NCBI GenBank assembly: GCA_944474755.1
Contig: OX104115.1
Location: forward strand, 50,709,648-50,773,647
Source: Limnoperna fortunei
Taxonomy: Eukaryota > Mollusca > Bivalvia > Mytilida > Modiolidae
Reading direction: 5' to 3'
Length of the DNA stretch: 64,000 nt
This document shows, piece after piece, positions 24,801-38,600 of this stretch (within the stretch, counting starts at the first letter, position 1; the number at the start of each line of letters is the position of its first letter). A program made the position numbers and the translations under genes. Below the pieces are notes generated by a model. The model was not told where the DNA came from. It searched no databases and worked only from the letters and a program-made list of their open reading frames with translations.

Positions 24801-27800
24801 TAGTGTTCGATTCTTTCTTTTCATAAAATTCTTAACTTATAATACACATATGGTTTTTTATTTCCAATTATATTCATGTATTTCATGATGTGCTGGATTT
24901 ATTTATTTTTAAACATCAGTGTTTTATGAACTGTATAATGTCTTATTTCACTTATAGGTACAAAGAGAGATTACAGACAAAATTCATCAAATCTCTCAAA
25001 CCAACAGACACATCAAAACACTTAGTCGGAAAAAACTGGTTGTTTATAAAGGATGGATTAGATGACTTCAGAGATGGATACCCCCCACCTGTAGAAGGAG
25101 ATATTATTTTAAAGGTATTGCAGATAGAAACATGTTGTATTACACAAAATTTATTCTGATTGTACAGTTAACAAGTACCTTTTGCACTACTTAAAATTTT
25201 GATCACTGTATTACTGGTAGTTTATTAATTCAGTTAAATGAACTTTTTTATTCATGCTTTGTGGGACATGATTGCAGCTATCTGTGGTTTAAAGAGTTTG
25301 TTACAAGCTTACTGCAGCAAAACACAAACTTTTTAAAAGTAATATTCTAATATGACATCTTTAAAAACATCAAACAATATTAATATTTTCTAACTCGCTA
25401 TTGCTTGGTCAAAAATAAACAAATATAAAGGCCCAGCCCATGTGTAAATGAGTTCAACATTATACCCAGAATGAATTATTTCTTAATTAAACACTGTAAT
25501 GGTAAACATAAACGGTTGTTAATTATTTATGAAATACATTGTTTTTGTTGATATTAGGGGTCTAAAGGTCCAGGACCAAACATTAAAGGTAGTGGTGAGA
25601 ATCTTAGTTCTGTCAAACAGCCAGCAGTCAGGAAGAGGTTCACTAAACACCAGATATGTTATTCTAGACAGACCCCGTTGCAACAACAGATGAGGGACCA
25701 TATAGATGAAGTAGAATATGGATTAACCCAGCATCCACTTGCCTTGTATCCACACTTTGAGGAGAACTGTCCTCCAGATGTGAGTTATATCAATAACTGA
25801 CTGAATGTCAGGGGAAGATTTTCATTTGAAAATTGAAACACACCAAATTTTGCAAAGTTAATAAATGTGTACTTTGAATGGCTGTAATGCTAAATACCCA
25901 TATTTGAATTTAGATTTAGTCTTAACTACATTTAGATTCAGTTAGTTATTCATTTTAAACTGAAGACTATGTAAATAAATCTCAAGGAACCATTGGGTGA
26001 ACCTGATTGACTGAATGATGAACAAACAATGGTATTGCTCTTAGAAATTCTTTATTCTGGGTTTTTATATGGGAAAAATGCTTCAAAATAAAAAGACTGA
26101 GTTTGTGCAACCTAGTAATTTAGATGGTTTATACATTACATCATTTTCTGATTGAAAACTTCAACTCAGAAATATTTTCAAACTATAATTAAATAATGAA
26201 TACATACCACTGGGTAGTATTGATTTCTTTCAACAGATTTCTTTTATTGAAGCTAAACATATATTTCATGTCATGCTTGTATATTTCAGCTGTTTGATAT
26301 GATAGTTGATTTGTTGGATCCAGAAATTAACATGATGTCAGAGGAAGGATCAGACCAAGATGAATATGATGAAGAAATTATAGAGGAAGATGAAGATGAA
26401 AAGAAATCAGTCAAATCAAATGAAGATGAAAAATCAGTTAAAGATGAAAAAGAAAAAGAAATTGACACTTTTGGGTAATTTTATCCTTGCTACAATGTAT
26501 GTTAATTGTTTCTCCTCTGCCAATCTTTGTAGTATGAAAATTTTAAAATAAAAATTTGTAGGAAAAGTCAGGATGGATCATAAAAAAGAGGTTGATTCCA
26601 ACTTTGAATATAACTGACTTCATATGTGTAAACTCTTATGTCTCATTCTTCTATACTAATTGAATACCGATAATTGTTTGTATGTGTATAACCATTCTCA
26701 CTAGTCAGGGTTTCTGTGTCCACATGTGTCCATGAAACCCAGACAAACTTAGCTAGGAAATTCCTGGGCGACCTGCATGTAGCCAATAAAAAAATCGCTT
26801 TCATACTTGAATTGTTTAGGGGATATCCCTATGTCGATTGTAAATAAACAAATGTATGTGTTTCAAAGACCTGTGACGTGAAAATCAGTTTATTTTGTAC
26901 AAAAGTGTTAATAACTTGTTATTATTGTGATATTTATTAGTTTGTTTATCGCTGTTTATTCTACTTCCAAACACTTGCTTCTTTTAAGCAATTAACGATT
27001 TTCCAATTTTAAAAACGCCACCAAGTGTCTACTTCTGGTACTAAAAACTACAGCTACAGATGCAGTTTGTCCTGTTGAAAACTTTTGAAAAGGACATTTG
27101 TCTTTGATAAATTTTAACCCTTCATGTTAATGACAGGTGTCAAAATCTGAGTGATTATGTTATTAAAACTCGCTGCTGTGTAAACATGATTGTTAATCTA
27201 AGGTAGAACCGCACCTGTTTTATAGATTGATTAAACAAGCTTACCAGTGACATCCGTGTTCCAATATTAAAACTCACCAGTTGCCTATGGCTCTAGTATC
27301 ATCTACTAATGAGGTTAATTAGATGATAATTTAATTGGCATAGAAAAACAATACAAAAACAATGAAAAAATCTTTATTTTAATATCATAACCTTTTAGTG
27401 ATGATAGCCGTATATTTTTAAACTGGAAGTAAAAAGGGAGATAAATCATGTAAAACTGGAAATGGGTCAATTTCATTGGTTGATATTTTGAAGGTGTGGC
27501 ATCATATGAAAACCTTGTCGCCCTGGAATTTCCTATGTTTTTCAGGGTTTTGGGGACACAGAAACCCTGACTTGTGGGGATGGTGTATAACATAAAAGAA
27601 CTGATTTTAAAAAATGTGTATTCATTTCAGTGAGGAAAAAGTCCCCAGACATCCATACAGGTGGAAAGATAAGAAAGAAAAGAAAAAAGGAGGGGATGTA
27701 AAGACAACTCAAGCTGAATCTCAGGTACAGGGGGGTGGATTGGTTCTCTCGAGGTGCTCTGGCTTCTTCCTCCCTAATAAACACTATATTCACTGTGTAG

Positions 27801-30800
27801 CTGAAATTGCTGAAAGGGACGTTTAACCACAAACAAACAACACAACAGTACATTTTTCATTTCTCCTTATTACTTTTAGAGTTTATTTTGGATTGTGTGA
27901 TGAATGTTTAACAGATGACAGTAAAAATATAAAAAGTTTTAGATCAAATAGTACCATTTATATTAATTATTTCTGGCAGAGTGAACATATAAAGAAAGTA
28001 ACCAAAGAGTTTTGTGACTGGGTTGCCAACCTGGGTGGAGAGTCGAACAAGAACAACATGGAGGAATCCACCATTACCAGTTTATTTGCCAGTGGATATG
28101 AGACCAAACCTGCATTGTCTGTACCTATACATGTAGTTGAGTTAACTAATGTTCCTCAGGAATTACGAGCCACTGCTAATGTTGCTCAGCAACAACAGGC
28201 AACAAAGAGTTTACCTACAGAAAAGAAAATTCCAGATAAATGGGTATGATGTGTTATTGAAACATATTGTTCTTTTATTTTATTATATTTAGTTACATTA
28301 TTATAGTTCGATAATAATTAAGAACTCTTTTCTTATTATATGTTTACACTGAATTAACAGACATATTTTAACAGGACTTGTAGGTTTCATAATTGTTATA
28401 CATGTACTTGAATTTTATGTTACAATTTATTAATATATAAAGGTATTTTAGGAATTTTTATTTTTTTTTGGTATGTCAAATTTAAGAGCACTTCTGGTAT
28501 GTTAAATTAAAGAAGACAATTGATTTAGATATTTTTATCAACCTTTCACAGTAATTGAAAATTCTTAGAATAAACTGTATACAATAACATTAGCATATTT
28601 ACATTTATTTGTTTACTTTTCCTGACATTTAATACTGCTGCTACCATTTTCTAATACTTATCTATTACTTTTTCAGAAATATAGTGGTAATTATGAACCA
28701 ACATGGGTGAAATTTAAATATGGTTCCTGGTATTTAGATCCTAAAACTTGGAAGAAAAGAGACACAGATGTACCTTTACTGGATCCTAAAGAAGTTAAAA
28801 ACCAAGAAATGTCAGAATCAAAGAAAAAGAGCAAAGAATTGGTATATGTCTTCACAATTAAATAATTCGTATATGATTTGCATATTTAGAAATACGTTTA
28901 TTTGATTGGTTGAGATTATGACTGGTAGATGTTTTCAATGGATCTTTTATTTTCGACGAATAAAGATGAACTAAATTTATTTTTGGATACATGACTTGGA
29001 CCTACGTTTAGCATAACCTGCGTAAAATAATATAGTGGCATTCAATAACTACGGCGATCAAATTAATGATTGTTTACTTCCCTTGTGAATTTATTGGTAT
29101 ATCAATAAGACTAACTCACAAACATACATATTTGTGAGTGAGTTGGTCTTGTTTGATATACCAATACATCCATTGAAAACGGTGTTCAATCCTACAATAT
29201 TTTATGCTAGTATAATACAATTATTCATGGTTTTGATGAAAGTTATTAATTCCAGCACAAGTGTATATAAAAAATTAGATTGTGAAATGAACAATGTATG
29301 TATATTGCGATTTAGCCATGAATAATAAACATTTGCAGTTAATGAAAATTAAAGCCATTTTTTATATTGGGTTTAAACGGAGCTAGAACTTGCTTATTTC
29401 ATTTTACATACTGCTTATATTTGTTATATTTGAAAGTACTATGTATACTTGTAATTCAGCTGTCATAGGAAAGTTTCGCAATTCTATTAAACTGTTTGAC
29501 TGATCTGTTATTATTTATATGAATTATTTATATATATGTGTAGATCCAACAATAAATGAGATTCTCTTACTTTTAAGTGTCATTACATATTTTATTTTTG
29601 TTTGTAGAACAATGATATAGCACAGTCACATGGTGCCAAGCTGTTCATGGATTGGACAACAGAGACCAAAAAAGACAAACGGAAACCAGAGGTAAATATT
29701 TGTTCCTTTTATTTTCCCACTGTCAATAAAAATCATCTGGCAAGAAGTAGAGAGACACAGTCCAATGCCATAAAGAACAAATGTTTGTAATTTCTATTGA
29801 ATAGAAGAAACAAGTAAACAAAGTTCAAAGCCTTTTTTATTTAGAAAAACTTTTTCATGTGCCTACTTCCTGCACATAAATTGTTTTGTCAGGAATTCAT
29901 TGAGATTTTATGTTGTTCATTATATTAGTAAAGATTATTTTCCTTTTACAGTTATTTTTTTTAAGTAATATTTTAATAGCAGTTTTCTACATTTTTTGTG
30001 TGGAAAGAAATACAGAATTTGAAGTTCTGAAAGCACAGGTTTAATTCCCTTAAACATGTTAAACTTGAAAAAATCTGTATCATTGCATATCAATTTCTAG
30101 TGAGGCCTTTCATTACTGTCAATTTGGTAATACATTTTGTGACAGATATAAATTTTTTGAGAAATCATTCTGTAAGCTGTGAATAACAAGTGAAAAATAA
30201 ACTTGTTTTTTTCAGAGTTGATGAATACTTCTGTACTTAGTGGTTTAAAATATTTTGTCAGAATTCATACTTTATTGTTCTTAATGTTGTAAAATGTGTT
30301 TTTTAGCATTAATAAATATTTTTTGGTTCTCAATGTATTAAAACATAATTTTTTTCAGAATTGATCAATAGCTTTTGATTCTTAGTTGTTTGAAAAAGAG
30401 GATGTTAAAATTGATGACACTTTTAGATTCTCTGTACTTTAAAATAAAAAAGGTTGTTCTGTATCATCAATGAGCATTAGCTTTCTGAATTTATGAAATT
30501 AAGTTCTGACAAGTTTTTCAGAATTGATGAATATTTTTAGGTCCTTAGTGTTTTAAAACAACGTAAGTAAATATGACTGATTGTAGAAAGTGACAGAATT
30601 CTCCTTCTGAATGTCCGATTATATACTATTGGTTAAACTCCTGGTCTGAGTAACTTTAAATGAAACAAATTGATACAACAAAAGATCAAGCAACTTAATA
30701 CAGAAATGATATCATATTAAATGAGAGCTTTTTGGCTATTTGATAGTGTAATCATTCCTTAATTTTAAATTAAAACAAGTTGAATTAGGATGTTTTCATA

Positions 30801-32221
30801 GTCAGTCATTCATCATTCAGAGATGTTAAACAAGTTAATTTAATGAATTATTCTTTGTTCATTATTATGATTAATTGTTGATATGGTGTTCAATCTTGCA
30901 TGTCTGTCAACAGTTTTTAATTTCAGTTCAAGTTTGTATGGGTATTAGTTCACTATATTTGGAGTTATAAGGGTGAACATTTGTTTATTTTATGAATTAC
31001 CATTATTGGAAGTGTATGGTTTGCATTTTTAGTCCAATGTTCATAAAATACCATAATGCATTTTAATCTGATGATGCCTGCCCTCATGTGCAATAATGTA
31101 GTTATAAACCAGTTCATATCTTTTAAATTATTGTTGTTTTCTATTTTTAATACCCTATATTCCAGTTTATACAGCCATCAGTATGGTGTTATGAATGGTT
31201 AGTGGAATCTACTGTTAATCACTGTCTTATACATATTGTGGTTTTTTATTTTCAAACTGATAAGGGCTTCCAATTATTCCCTGTCAATGTTCTGACAAGG
31301 ACCATGATTGGCTGTCAATGATTAAGGTTCTCACTGGGAATCGTGGTTTCCTTTCGCATTTAAATCTAGATTCCATGATATTACTGAAAAAATGCTGAAA
31401 GTAACATAGAACTCAATAAATAAATAAACATAAGAGATGTGTAAACACTTGTTTTATTATTACAAGTCAATTATAACTTGATACAGATACAAGTTATGGA
31501 CTTTTGGGGTATGAACAGTTAAATCTGTCTCTATATACTAGTAGGTTTTCTTGTTTTAATTTCAGGTAGAAATCGAGGTACAAATTTTAAGTGTAGCTTA
31601 TCAAAATAATTTTTTTTAATTTAGTCATAAAAATATATTCAGATCTAAAATGGCAGTTTTGATAACTGACATTACTGATTAGCTACATGTTTAGAAACAT
31701 TATTCTTGTTGAATTGTTGAATTTACAGTTATTTTTGTTTGTTTTACTTTCCAAGCATTAAGAGTCTTGTTCATGTTATATAAATTGTTTGGTAGAAAAT
31801 TTATTCGATTATATATTTTTATGAATTACATATTTTATCGTGATCTGAACACATTAGTGTTATATATTTTATGTAATAAATTATTACAATATGTAGTCAT
31901 TTACTAATTGCAACACCTCAAATTTCCATGAAATATTTAAATTAAACTTGGCAAAAAGTTGAAGTAATTAAGAATTGATATAATAACCTTCAATGTATTT
32001 ATGTATTGTTTTATCCCTGCAATGATAGAATATATGATTTGTTTTCATGAAAAATTATTAAATGTAAATAACAATTTCTTCTCTGTTTACAGTTTCTAGA
32101 TGAAGTTGCTGAGATTCAAACAAAAGCTGCAGAGGAAGAAAAGAAACGATTAGAGGCAGAACTAGCTGCAAAACAGAAGAAGACATTCTCTAGAAAAAAA
32201 GCAACAGTAGAAGCCTCATAG
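21832..32221 (+). CDS. FAM47E-like protein (nine coding exons)
   Basis: Exons: 21832-21902, 24958-25114, 25558-25779, 26290-26474, 27631-27724, 27980-28243, 28677-28841, 29608-29691, 32093-32221; 456 aa. All junctions are GT-AG and keep the frame. ATG 21832 has A at -3 and G at +4. Residues 24-34 (WYKERLQTKFI) and 50-64 (NWLFIKDGLDDFRDG) match the N-terminal signature of the FAM47 family; residues 344-359 (FKYGSWYLDPKTWKKR) match its C-terminal signature. Between them lies an acidic Glu/Asp/Lys-rich stretch at about 168-210 and a basic patch after it. The tail (415-456) is a predicted helix rich in Glu, Lys and Ala. Human FAM47E has been linked to the methyltransferase PRMT5; whether that holds here is unknown. 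No catalytic residues or membrane segments are visible. A neighbour 3' to 3' is PCM1. Confidence 0.85.
22230..22619. mobile_element. 390-bp inverted-repeat element (MITE) in FAM47E-like intron 1
   Basis: The ends are imperfect inverted repeats of about 50 bp: GGGGTACTACAAAAATGTACC on the left against GGGTACTACAAAATGTACC read from the right, each preceded by TTGTTCTTTG/TTGGTCTTTG. GTATAC and GTACC motifs recur inside both arms. A 123-codon open frame over it is a by-product. Confidence 0.7.
22620..24957 (+). other. Rest of FAM47E-like intron 1
   Basis: AT-rich. It contains a 176-codon open frame on the - strand at 23184-23714 of low complexity (Ile, Leu, Cys, Tyr, Phe), which I regard as chance. 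No SINE or inverted-repeat ends seen. Confidence 0.5.
26699..27576. mobile_element. 878-bp terminal-inverted-repeat element in FAM47E-like intron 4
   Basis: Left end CACTAGTCAGGGTTTCTGTG and right end (reverse complement) CACAAGTCAGGGTTTCTGTG match over the first 20 bases with one mismatch. A second block, TAGGAAATTCC followed by GGGCGAC, continues the inverted match about 45-60 bases further in. No transposase. The CACTA-like start is suggestive of the CACTA/EnSpm group, but no target-site duplication is visible. Confidence 0.6.
27743..27840 (+). mobile_element. SINE 3' end fragment in FAM47E-like intron 5
   Basis: AGCTGAAATTGCTGAAAGGG, then ACGTTTAACC and an ACAAACAAAC tail, is the 3' end of the SINE family read on the + strand. 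The 5' part is missing or diverged. Confidence 0.6.
29094..29166 (+). other. Hairpin in FAM47E-like intron 7
   Basis: TTGGTATATCA at the left and TGATATACCAA at the right pair, as do AACTCACAAA and TTTGTGAGT, giving a stem of about 30 bp with few mismatches and a loop of about 8 bases. GTTTTCAATGGAT (28930s) and ATCCATTGAAAAC (29168-29180) suggest it is the centre of a larger, older inverted-repeat element. Confidence 0.65.
30205..30565 (+). repeat. Degenerate tandem repeat in FAM47E-like intron 8
   Basis: The phrase CAGAATTGATGAATATTTTT, then a T/A-rich piece and TTAGTGTTTTAAAA, recurs in diverged form near 30215, 30295, 30355 and 30520. The unit is roughly 60-85 bp but is too eroded to define precisely. 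Confidence 0.4.
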
Positions 32222-32640
32222 GCAACAACCGTAAAACCTAACTCTGGTGTTGCATTTAAGCAATAGAAATACTCTTTAAAAACACCTGAACATTGGCTAC
32301 TAGTAATGCAGAATTGTTTTAAAATATTAAATATGAACCATTTGTCCGTATTAATGGAATTATTGCATGTGTACTGTTAAATGTCAAAACCATTACAAAA
32401 AACTAATTGATGGTTGGATATAAGAATTTGTGTATTTTAATGTGATATTCCTGGCACATTGTTGTTAAATAATAATTTCTTTTTGTACGATACATTGTGA
32501 TATTTCGATTAACTGTTTATGTAATTCCTTAGTCAAATATGTCTGAGGATAATTGCCATTTAACCTTGAATATGTTCATAGAGAACTACATTGTTACCAA
32601 ATTTTGTTAAATAAATTATATAAAATGATTTGTATATGTT
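32222..32640 (+). other. 3' UTR of the FAM47E-like gene
   Basis: AT-rich DNA directly after the TAG stop. An AATAAA polyadenylation hexamer lies at 32610-32615, about 390 bases after the stop, followed by a T/G-rich stretch, so the transcript probably ends near 32640. Confidence 0.55.
32610..32615 (+). terminator. Candidate polyadenylation signal AATAAA
   Basis: First canonical hexamer after the FAM47E-like stop codon, followed within about 25 bases by TGTATATGTTATTATT, a plausible downstream U-rich element. Confidence 0.5.
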
Positions 32641-32904
32641 ATTATTACCTCTGGTACTTTGGTACTTTTGCTAAAGGCAATACTTTTTTCAGGCAACAAC
32701 AATTTTTTTAAAACTTGATCAAAATCAGATGATATTAATCTTGGCAGCCATACTGAATTAAAACTAATCCCAACATAAAGGTAATGTGTTCAAACCTGCC
32801 CAGCGTCCTTAGAAGCAAAAACTTAAATGTAGCAATCACAGTGGTGAACCTTTACTTGAAAGCCAATACTGTAGGCACATCAATAAATAATATTGATACA
32901 ACTA

Positions 32905-33720
32905 GATGAAAAGTATGCCCCCACAGCCGAGAATTAAAGGTTATGTTATTGGCAAAGTTTTTTTGTAGAATGTATACTGTGTGTTACATGACACAAATGA
33001 TGCCTGTCTGACCAGTGTGCTGCAACAGGCACAAATTGTAAGAAAATTGAATGGAAATCAAAATCAATATGTCCTGCACACTGTTATTATGTGTAGAAAC
33101 ATCCTCCTAAATATCAATACAGTACATGAAAACATGAAGAAGATTGCAGCAAAAGACATGTATCCTCATCTCGGCTATCTGGCCTGCAAACTGACAAAGT
33201 CCAACTGTCTCTAATTTTATAAAAATTAAATGAAAATCAAAATCCTTTGGTCATGCCCACTATCATTATGCATGCCAACAGGATTTGAAATATGAATGCT
33301 GTAGCTCTAAAAATGAAGGAGAAGATAGCCTGACAAGAAATGAACCCCTATCTCAGTTACCTTGTTGGGAAACTGAACAAGTCCAACTAGCTGTTGTTTT
33401 AAGAATATTTTTTGAAAATTCAAATCTTTCAGGCCGAGCACACCTCTATTATGAGTTTAACTATCCTACCAAACATAAACACTGTAGCTTCAAAGATGAA
33501 GGAGAAGTTAGCAGGACAAGACATGAACCCATATCTCAGTTACCTGGTCGGCAAACTAACCAACTATCTGTAGTTTTAAGAATATTTCACGAAAATTAAA
33601 ATCCTTTGGCCCTGCACACTTCCATTATGTATACAAACATTCTGTAAAATATAAGTGTTGTATTGTAGCCCTAAAACTGTAGGAGGAGTTAGCTGGGGGA
33701 GCATAAAAACCCAAGTTATG
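32905..33720 (+). repeat. Tandem ~180-bp repeat element between convergent genes
   Basis: It opens with ATGCCCCCACAGCC and holds about four units of 180 bp. The phrase AAAATCCTTTGG plus CCCTGCACAC-like sequence recurs near 33055, 33239, 33421 and 33599; GAAGGAGAAG and CTCAGTTACC mark the middle of two units. It ends near CTGTAGGAGGAGTTAGCTGG. Open frames across it are repeat artefacts. Confidence 0.6.
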
Positions 33721-35666
33721 TCTGGTGTGAAATTTTAATAGAGCTTAATGTATGATCACAACAAACTGTAACACAAATTCAAAAATTACATATATATAAC
33801 TTTGATCAAATATTATAACATAGCACTATAAGTACTATTATCCAATGAACAAAAAACAGTGTAGTAATATGTAACATGTGAACAAAGCATTTATGCTGGA
33901 TATATTTTGATATTTTGTGCTCATTAATTTGTCAGTGTTAAAATATAATTTTTTTTTCAGTATATAGTTATAAATATACTGTTACCAATTTCAAATATTT
34001 ATTGAACTGTTTTTCCTCATCTATTGTCTAAATGGTCAACAAACACCACAAGCACTTTAATGTCAAAACAAAAATTTCATAGAAATTTTTTCTTCATATT
34101 ACCAAGTTAATCAAATTAGATTATTGGACAATTCAGTACTATAAAAAAAATAAAAAATAGAAATTTGTAGTAGTCACTATCAGATCTATACCAACAATTG
34201 GCAGACAGAGTAGTAATCTATTTTCCAAGTACATGTACAATGTAAAGACCTAATATTTCAATATTCTGTGATCATACAAAATCAGATCTTTTCCAAACAA
34301 GATTTAAGGATTTGATATCAATATTTTAACTATTGATAACAATATAGTTTCAATGACCAAATTTTAACAGCTACAAGAATAACTAGCAGATGGGTGAAAA
34401 CTAGACTTTAACCACAATACATAGTGGACACTAATGGAGCTTTCAGCTCATCTTTGGTATTTTTCAATGATTTAACTTCCACAGCATTTCATTAGTACCC
34501 TTGCTTTTTTCTGATAATAGCTAGTTAAAAGTTGGTCTAATAAAAGATCTAAAAATATAAACAAAAATCTAATTACAAAATTAAATAAAATAAAACTCAT
34601 CAATTATTCTGGACGGTAAACAACATAATAATGGAATGTCTACTAACACACATATCAATGCTGTAAAATATCTCACAACAGAGGAGCCGATTTATACTTC
34701 AAACAACTGAACATACATTGACATTGTATAGAATCATGTATGCTGCATATCATATGATGGACAAGCCCAACTCTCACTACTAATCCTGTGTAAAAACTAC
34801 ATGTCAAGCAGACAGTGTCAACATAACCAAACTGTCATTTTTATATTGTATCGAATCTTTCAAAAAAATTTTGGAAAAAGTTTTGATTTTATTATTTACA
34901 GTATCTATACAACATATATAGGACCTGTTTTCTTTTTATTAAAAAGCGAAACATATTGCCAAAGATGATTTTTTTATTTTATATAACAGAAAACAGTATT
35001 TTATGCAACTCAGATGGTTATCTTCGGGCAGATTTTATCTCTACCTTACTTGATATACAGCATTTGAAATATAAACGAGCCTCAACACTTGAATTTAATG
35101 CAGAAAAGGCAAATCAATATTTTGTTGTAGATTTTAACGTGAAAATTGGTCTTTTCTGTAAAATTACATCTATTACATGTAAATCTACTTCCTGTTTCAT
35201 ACAGCATTAATGGCTGAGAGTTGTATTAAGAAAACACTCCTAAAAATCCTAACAGAATTGTCCAGACCTTGAAAACATCTACATTCCCTAGTCCAAAAAA
35301 AGCAACATAACAATTATATTATAAATCTATATTCTGCATCAAAAATATTTATAACATTTATAATTTTTATGATCCATGCTCTAGGTCATATAATATCTTT
35401 AATTCATAACAATATATAAATATTAATAATTTAATTTTATGCCACTTTTTAAAAATAAAATCAGCTGTGAATAAAAGTAAATATAAGTTAACTTTAAATA
35501 CTAACCAATCAAAATTGACACTTTTTGCTAAATACAAAAGTGATATTAAGAGGTTAAGATTTGCACATAGCATTGATGGTACATGAAATTTCTATGTACA
35601 GGGGTAAAACTTTCTGACTGTAGTCTCTGTGTATACTTTGAACATGATGTCACACCGCATTAACAC
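33721..35666. other. Intergenic/3' flank of PCM1, no feature assigned
   Basis: AT-rich DNA downstream of the PCM1 stop codon (PCM1 reads leftwards). Several TTTATT hexamers (AATAAA on the - strand) occur, for example near 34888 and 34935, so the PCM1 cleavage site cannot be placed by eye. Confidence 0.4.
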
Positions 35667-38600
35667 TTACTCCATCTTCAGTTCATCTGAAATATAAACA
35701 AATATAAACTATTGGTACCTTTGTCAGTCATAGGGTAAACAACATATTCTAAAGATTGTGGGGATGTACATGTACATGTACATTAAACACCCTACAAGGA
35801 AATAGGTGTGGATCAGTATTCTTTTTCCAAGAAAAAATTTTAAAAAATTGACATTACTTCTTCTATGACGATAATAATCATGACTTCAGAGTCCTAATAA
35901 ATATTTAATTTTTTTGTAAGTATTGGAAATTTATAATAAATTTATTGCAGTGTTTTACAATCTTGAATGTATCTCTAAAAATAACCTTCAAAGCATTCAC
36001 CAAAGATTACCTTGTGAATTAAGTACCTGGTTCTTTAAGGAACATTCCATCACCTGCTAGTTCCTGCTCTGTTTCCATGGTAGCCAGTACAGAATTATTG
36101 GCTTGTTCTTGTAACATTTTCTGTTGAATACCATTCTAAAAAGAAGTGTCAATGTTCATTTTAGGATTGTTCGCTGCTGTTATTTGTATTTCTCATAATA
36201 CCACTTTATTTTAATGTAAACATCATTTAATATGACATTTAAACAAATCTTTAACAGACAAAAAACCTTATTTAATACCACATGTCGAAGCTGACAAATG
36301 TCAAAGAAAATTTTCCACCTACTAATATTTATGAGATCTAGAACAAGACTATATACCTACATCATAAAGAGTTGGATATGGTTACACAATGAAACAAATC
36401 ACTCTGCTGAATGAATGAATGAATGAATAAATAAATGAATGAATAAATGAATGAATGTATGAATGTATGAATGAATGAATGAATGATTTAAAGATCATTC
36501 TAACAATTATACTGATGGTTCTATCATGAAATATCATACCTGGTGAACATCTAAAGACGGTGGAAGGTCATCAATTGTTATCTCACCATTCATTAACACC
36601 TTAAAAATTTGAACACATGTTAAGAAACAATCTGAGAATTGTGCATATATAATAACAAAAAAATTGCACACAAATTTAATCAGACATTATTGCAGTGTTC
36701 TAGGATTTATTCCCTCACCCGTGATAAGTGATTTTAGAGCACATTCAAGTCTATTGTTTAGTCCTGGCCCTGTGGGCAATGAAAGTCGGGATTGTTGAAA
36801 ATATATTTCAGTCTTGCCCTGTTATGATAAAAACTAGAGGCTCCCAGGAGCCTGTATCGCTCACCTGAACCTGAAACCAAACAACCCTTTTTTATCCAGC
36901 TTTTCTTTGCTATAAGGAATTGCCCAACACTTCTGCAAAAATCATTAATTTTGACCTTTTAAGTGAAATAACTCCTATAAGGAGGATCTTTTGATGGTTA
37001 TAGGGAGAAGGGAGGTTCACTTCAAATTTTCTGTACCTGTTATACTTTTTTAACTATCAGTCGAAAACTCTCTCGACCCCCCCTCCACCCCCCCCCCCTT
37101 TTTCATTTTTTCTATTTTAATCCAACGTAGCTATGTAGGTAGTCAGGTGTCATGATTTAGACAATTTTCGTAGAGGACATCCTAAAGATGATGTGTGTGC
37201 AATGTTTCAAAGCAGTCCTTTCATTGGTTTAAGGGGAGAAGATTTTTTTAAAATCAAGTAAATTTGATTAAAAAAATGTTCAAGGAGAATAATTCCTAAA
37301 CGGTTCATCAGACAATCTTGACCCTAAGTCATTTTTGTAGCCCTCATAGAGCAGAACAATTAAGCAATGCTAACTTTTTCTCTAGTTCTAATAATTTTCA
37401 AGATTTTGAGGCAAAAATGTCAAAAATAATCAATTTCGACAATTAAAGGGCAATAACTCCTATAAGGAGTCATCATACAACTTCAACCCAATGGACAATG
37501 GAGTGTTTCGTAGAGCTTTTGATGCAGATGAAGGCATGTCTCTTCGGTTTTCCAGTATCTGTTACACTTTTTTAAATATAAGCCAAAAACTGTATTTTAC
37601 CGCCCCCCCCCCCCCCCCCAATTCTATTTTTAGCCATGGTGGCCATGTTGGTTAATCTGCAGCCATGGTTGGTGCAAACTTGGTTGAGGACATTTGACGG
37701 ATGATGTGTACAAAGTTTCAAAGCAGTACTTTCAGTTGTTTCAGAGGAGAAGATTTTAAAAAATCAATTAAAACCGATTAAAAAAAAAAGTTCAAGGGGA
37801 ATAACTCTAAAACGGTTAATCAATCTTGACCCTTAGTCATTTTTGTAGCCCTCATAGAGCAGAACAATTAAGCAATGCTAACTTTTTCTCTAGTTCTAAT
37901 AATTTTCAAGATTTTGAGGCTAAAATGGCAAAAATCATCAATTTTGACAATTAAAGGGCAATAACTCCTACAAGGAGTCATCATACAACTTTGACCCAAT
38001 GGAGTGTTTTGTAGAGCTTTAGATGCTGAAGAAGGAAGGTCTCTTCGGTTTTCCTGTATCTGTTATACTTTTTGAACTATAAGCAAAAAACTGTATTTTG
38101 ACCCCTCTGTTCTATTTTTAGCCATGGTGGCCATGTTGGTTGGTCTGAGGCCATGATTTGGGCAAACTTGGTAGAGGGCATTTTACTGATGATGTATGCA
38201 AAGTTTCAAAGCAATCCCTTCAGTGGTTTTGGAGGAGAAGATTTTTGAAGAAAAGTTAACGACGACGACGACGACGGACGCCAAGTGATGGCAATAGCTC
38301 ACATGACCCTTCGGGTCAGGTGAGCTAAAAAATATATTCTGTTTTATTTAAATCAAGATAAAAAGTCAAGTGTGGCATTGTTTTAGTTTTTATTATTTCT
38401 ATCAATGTTATGTAGGCACTTGAAATTTTTAAGTTTTCACAACTGATAAAAACATATGATGGATCAAGCTATTAACCTAATAAATACCAAAACCTACAAA
38501 ATCTTTTTTGCTGTAGTTTTTTTAACTTGGTAAATATTAAATATTCATAAAGTTTTTTCCTTACCCAAATTGACTTATATAAAAAAAAAAAAAATATGAT

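Noticed and set aside
26286..26468. Ser-rich - strand frame
   Set aside because: It is the antisense shadow of the acidic Glu/Asp-rich FAM47E-like exon.
27315..27853. - strand reading frames of 92 and 103 codons
   Set aside because: They overlap a terminal-inverted-repeat element, a FAM47E-like exon on the other strand and a SINE tail, and have no motif.
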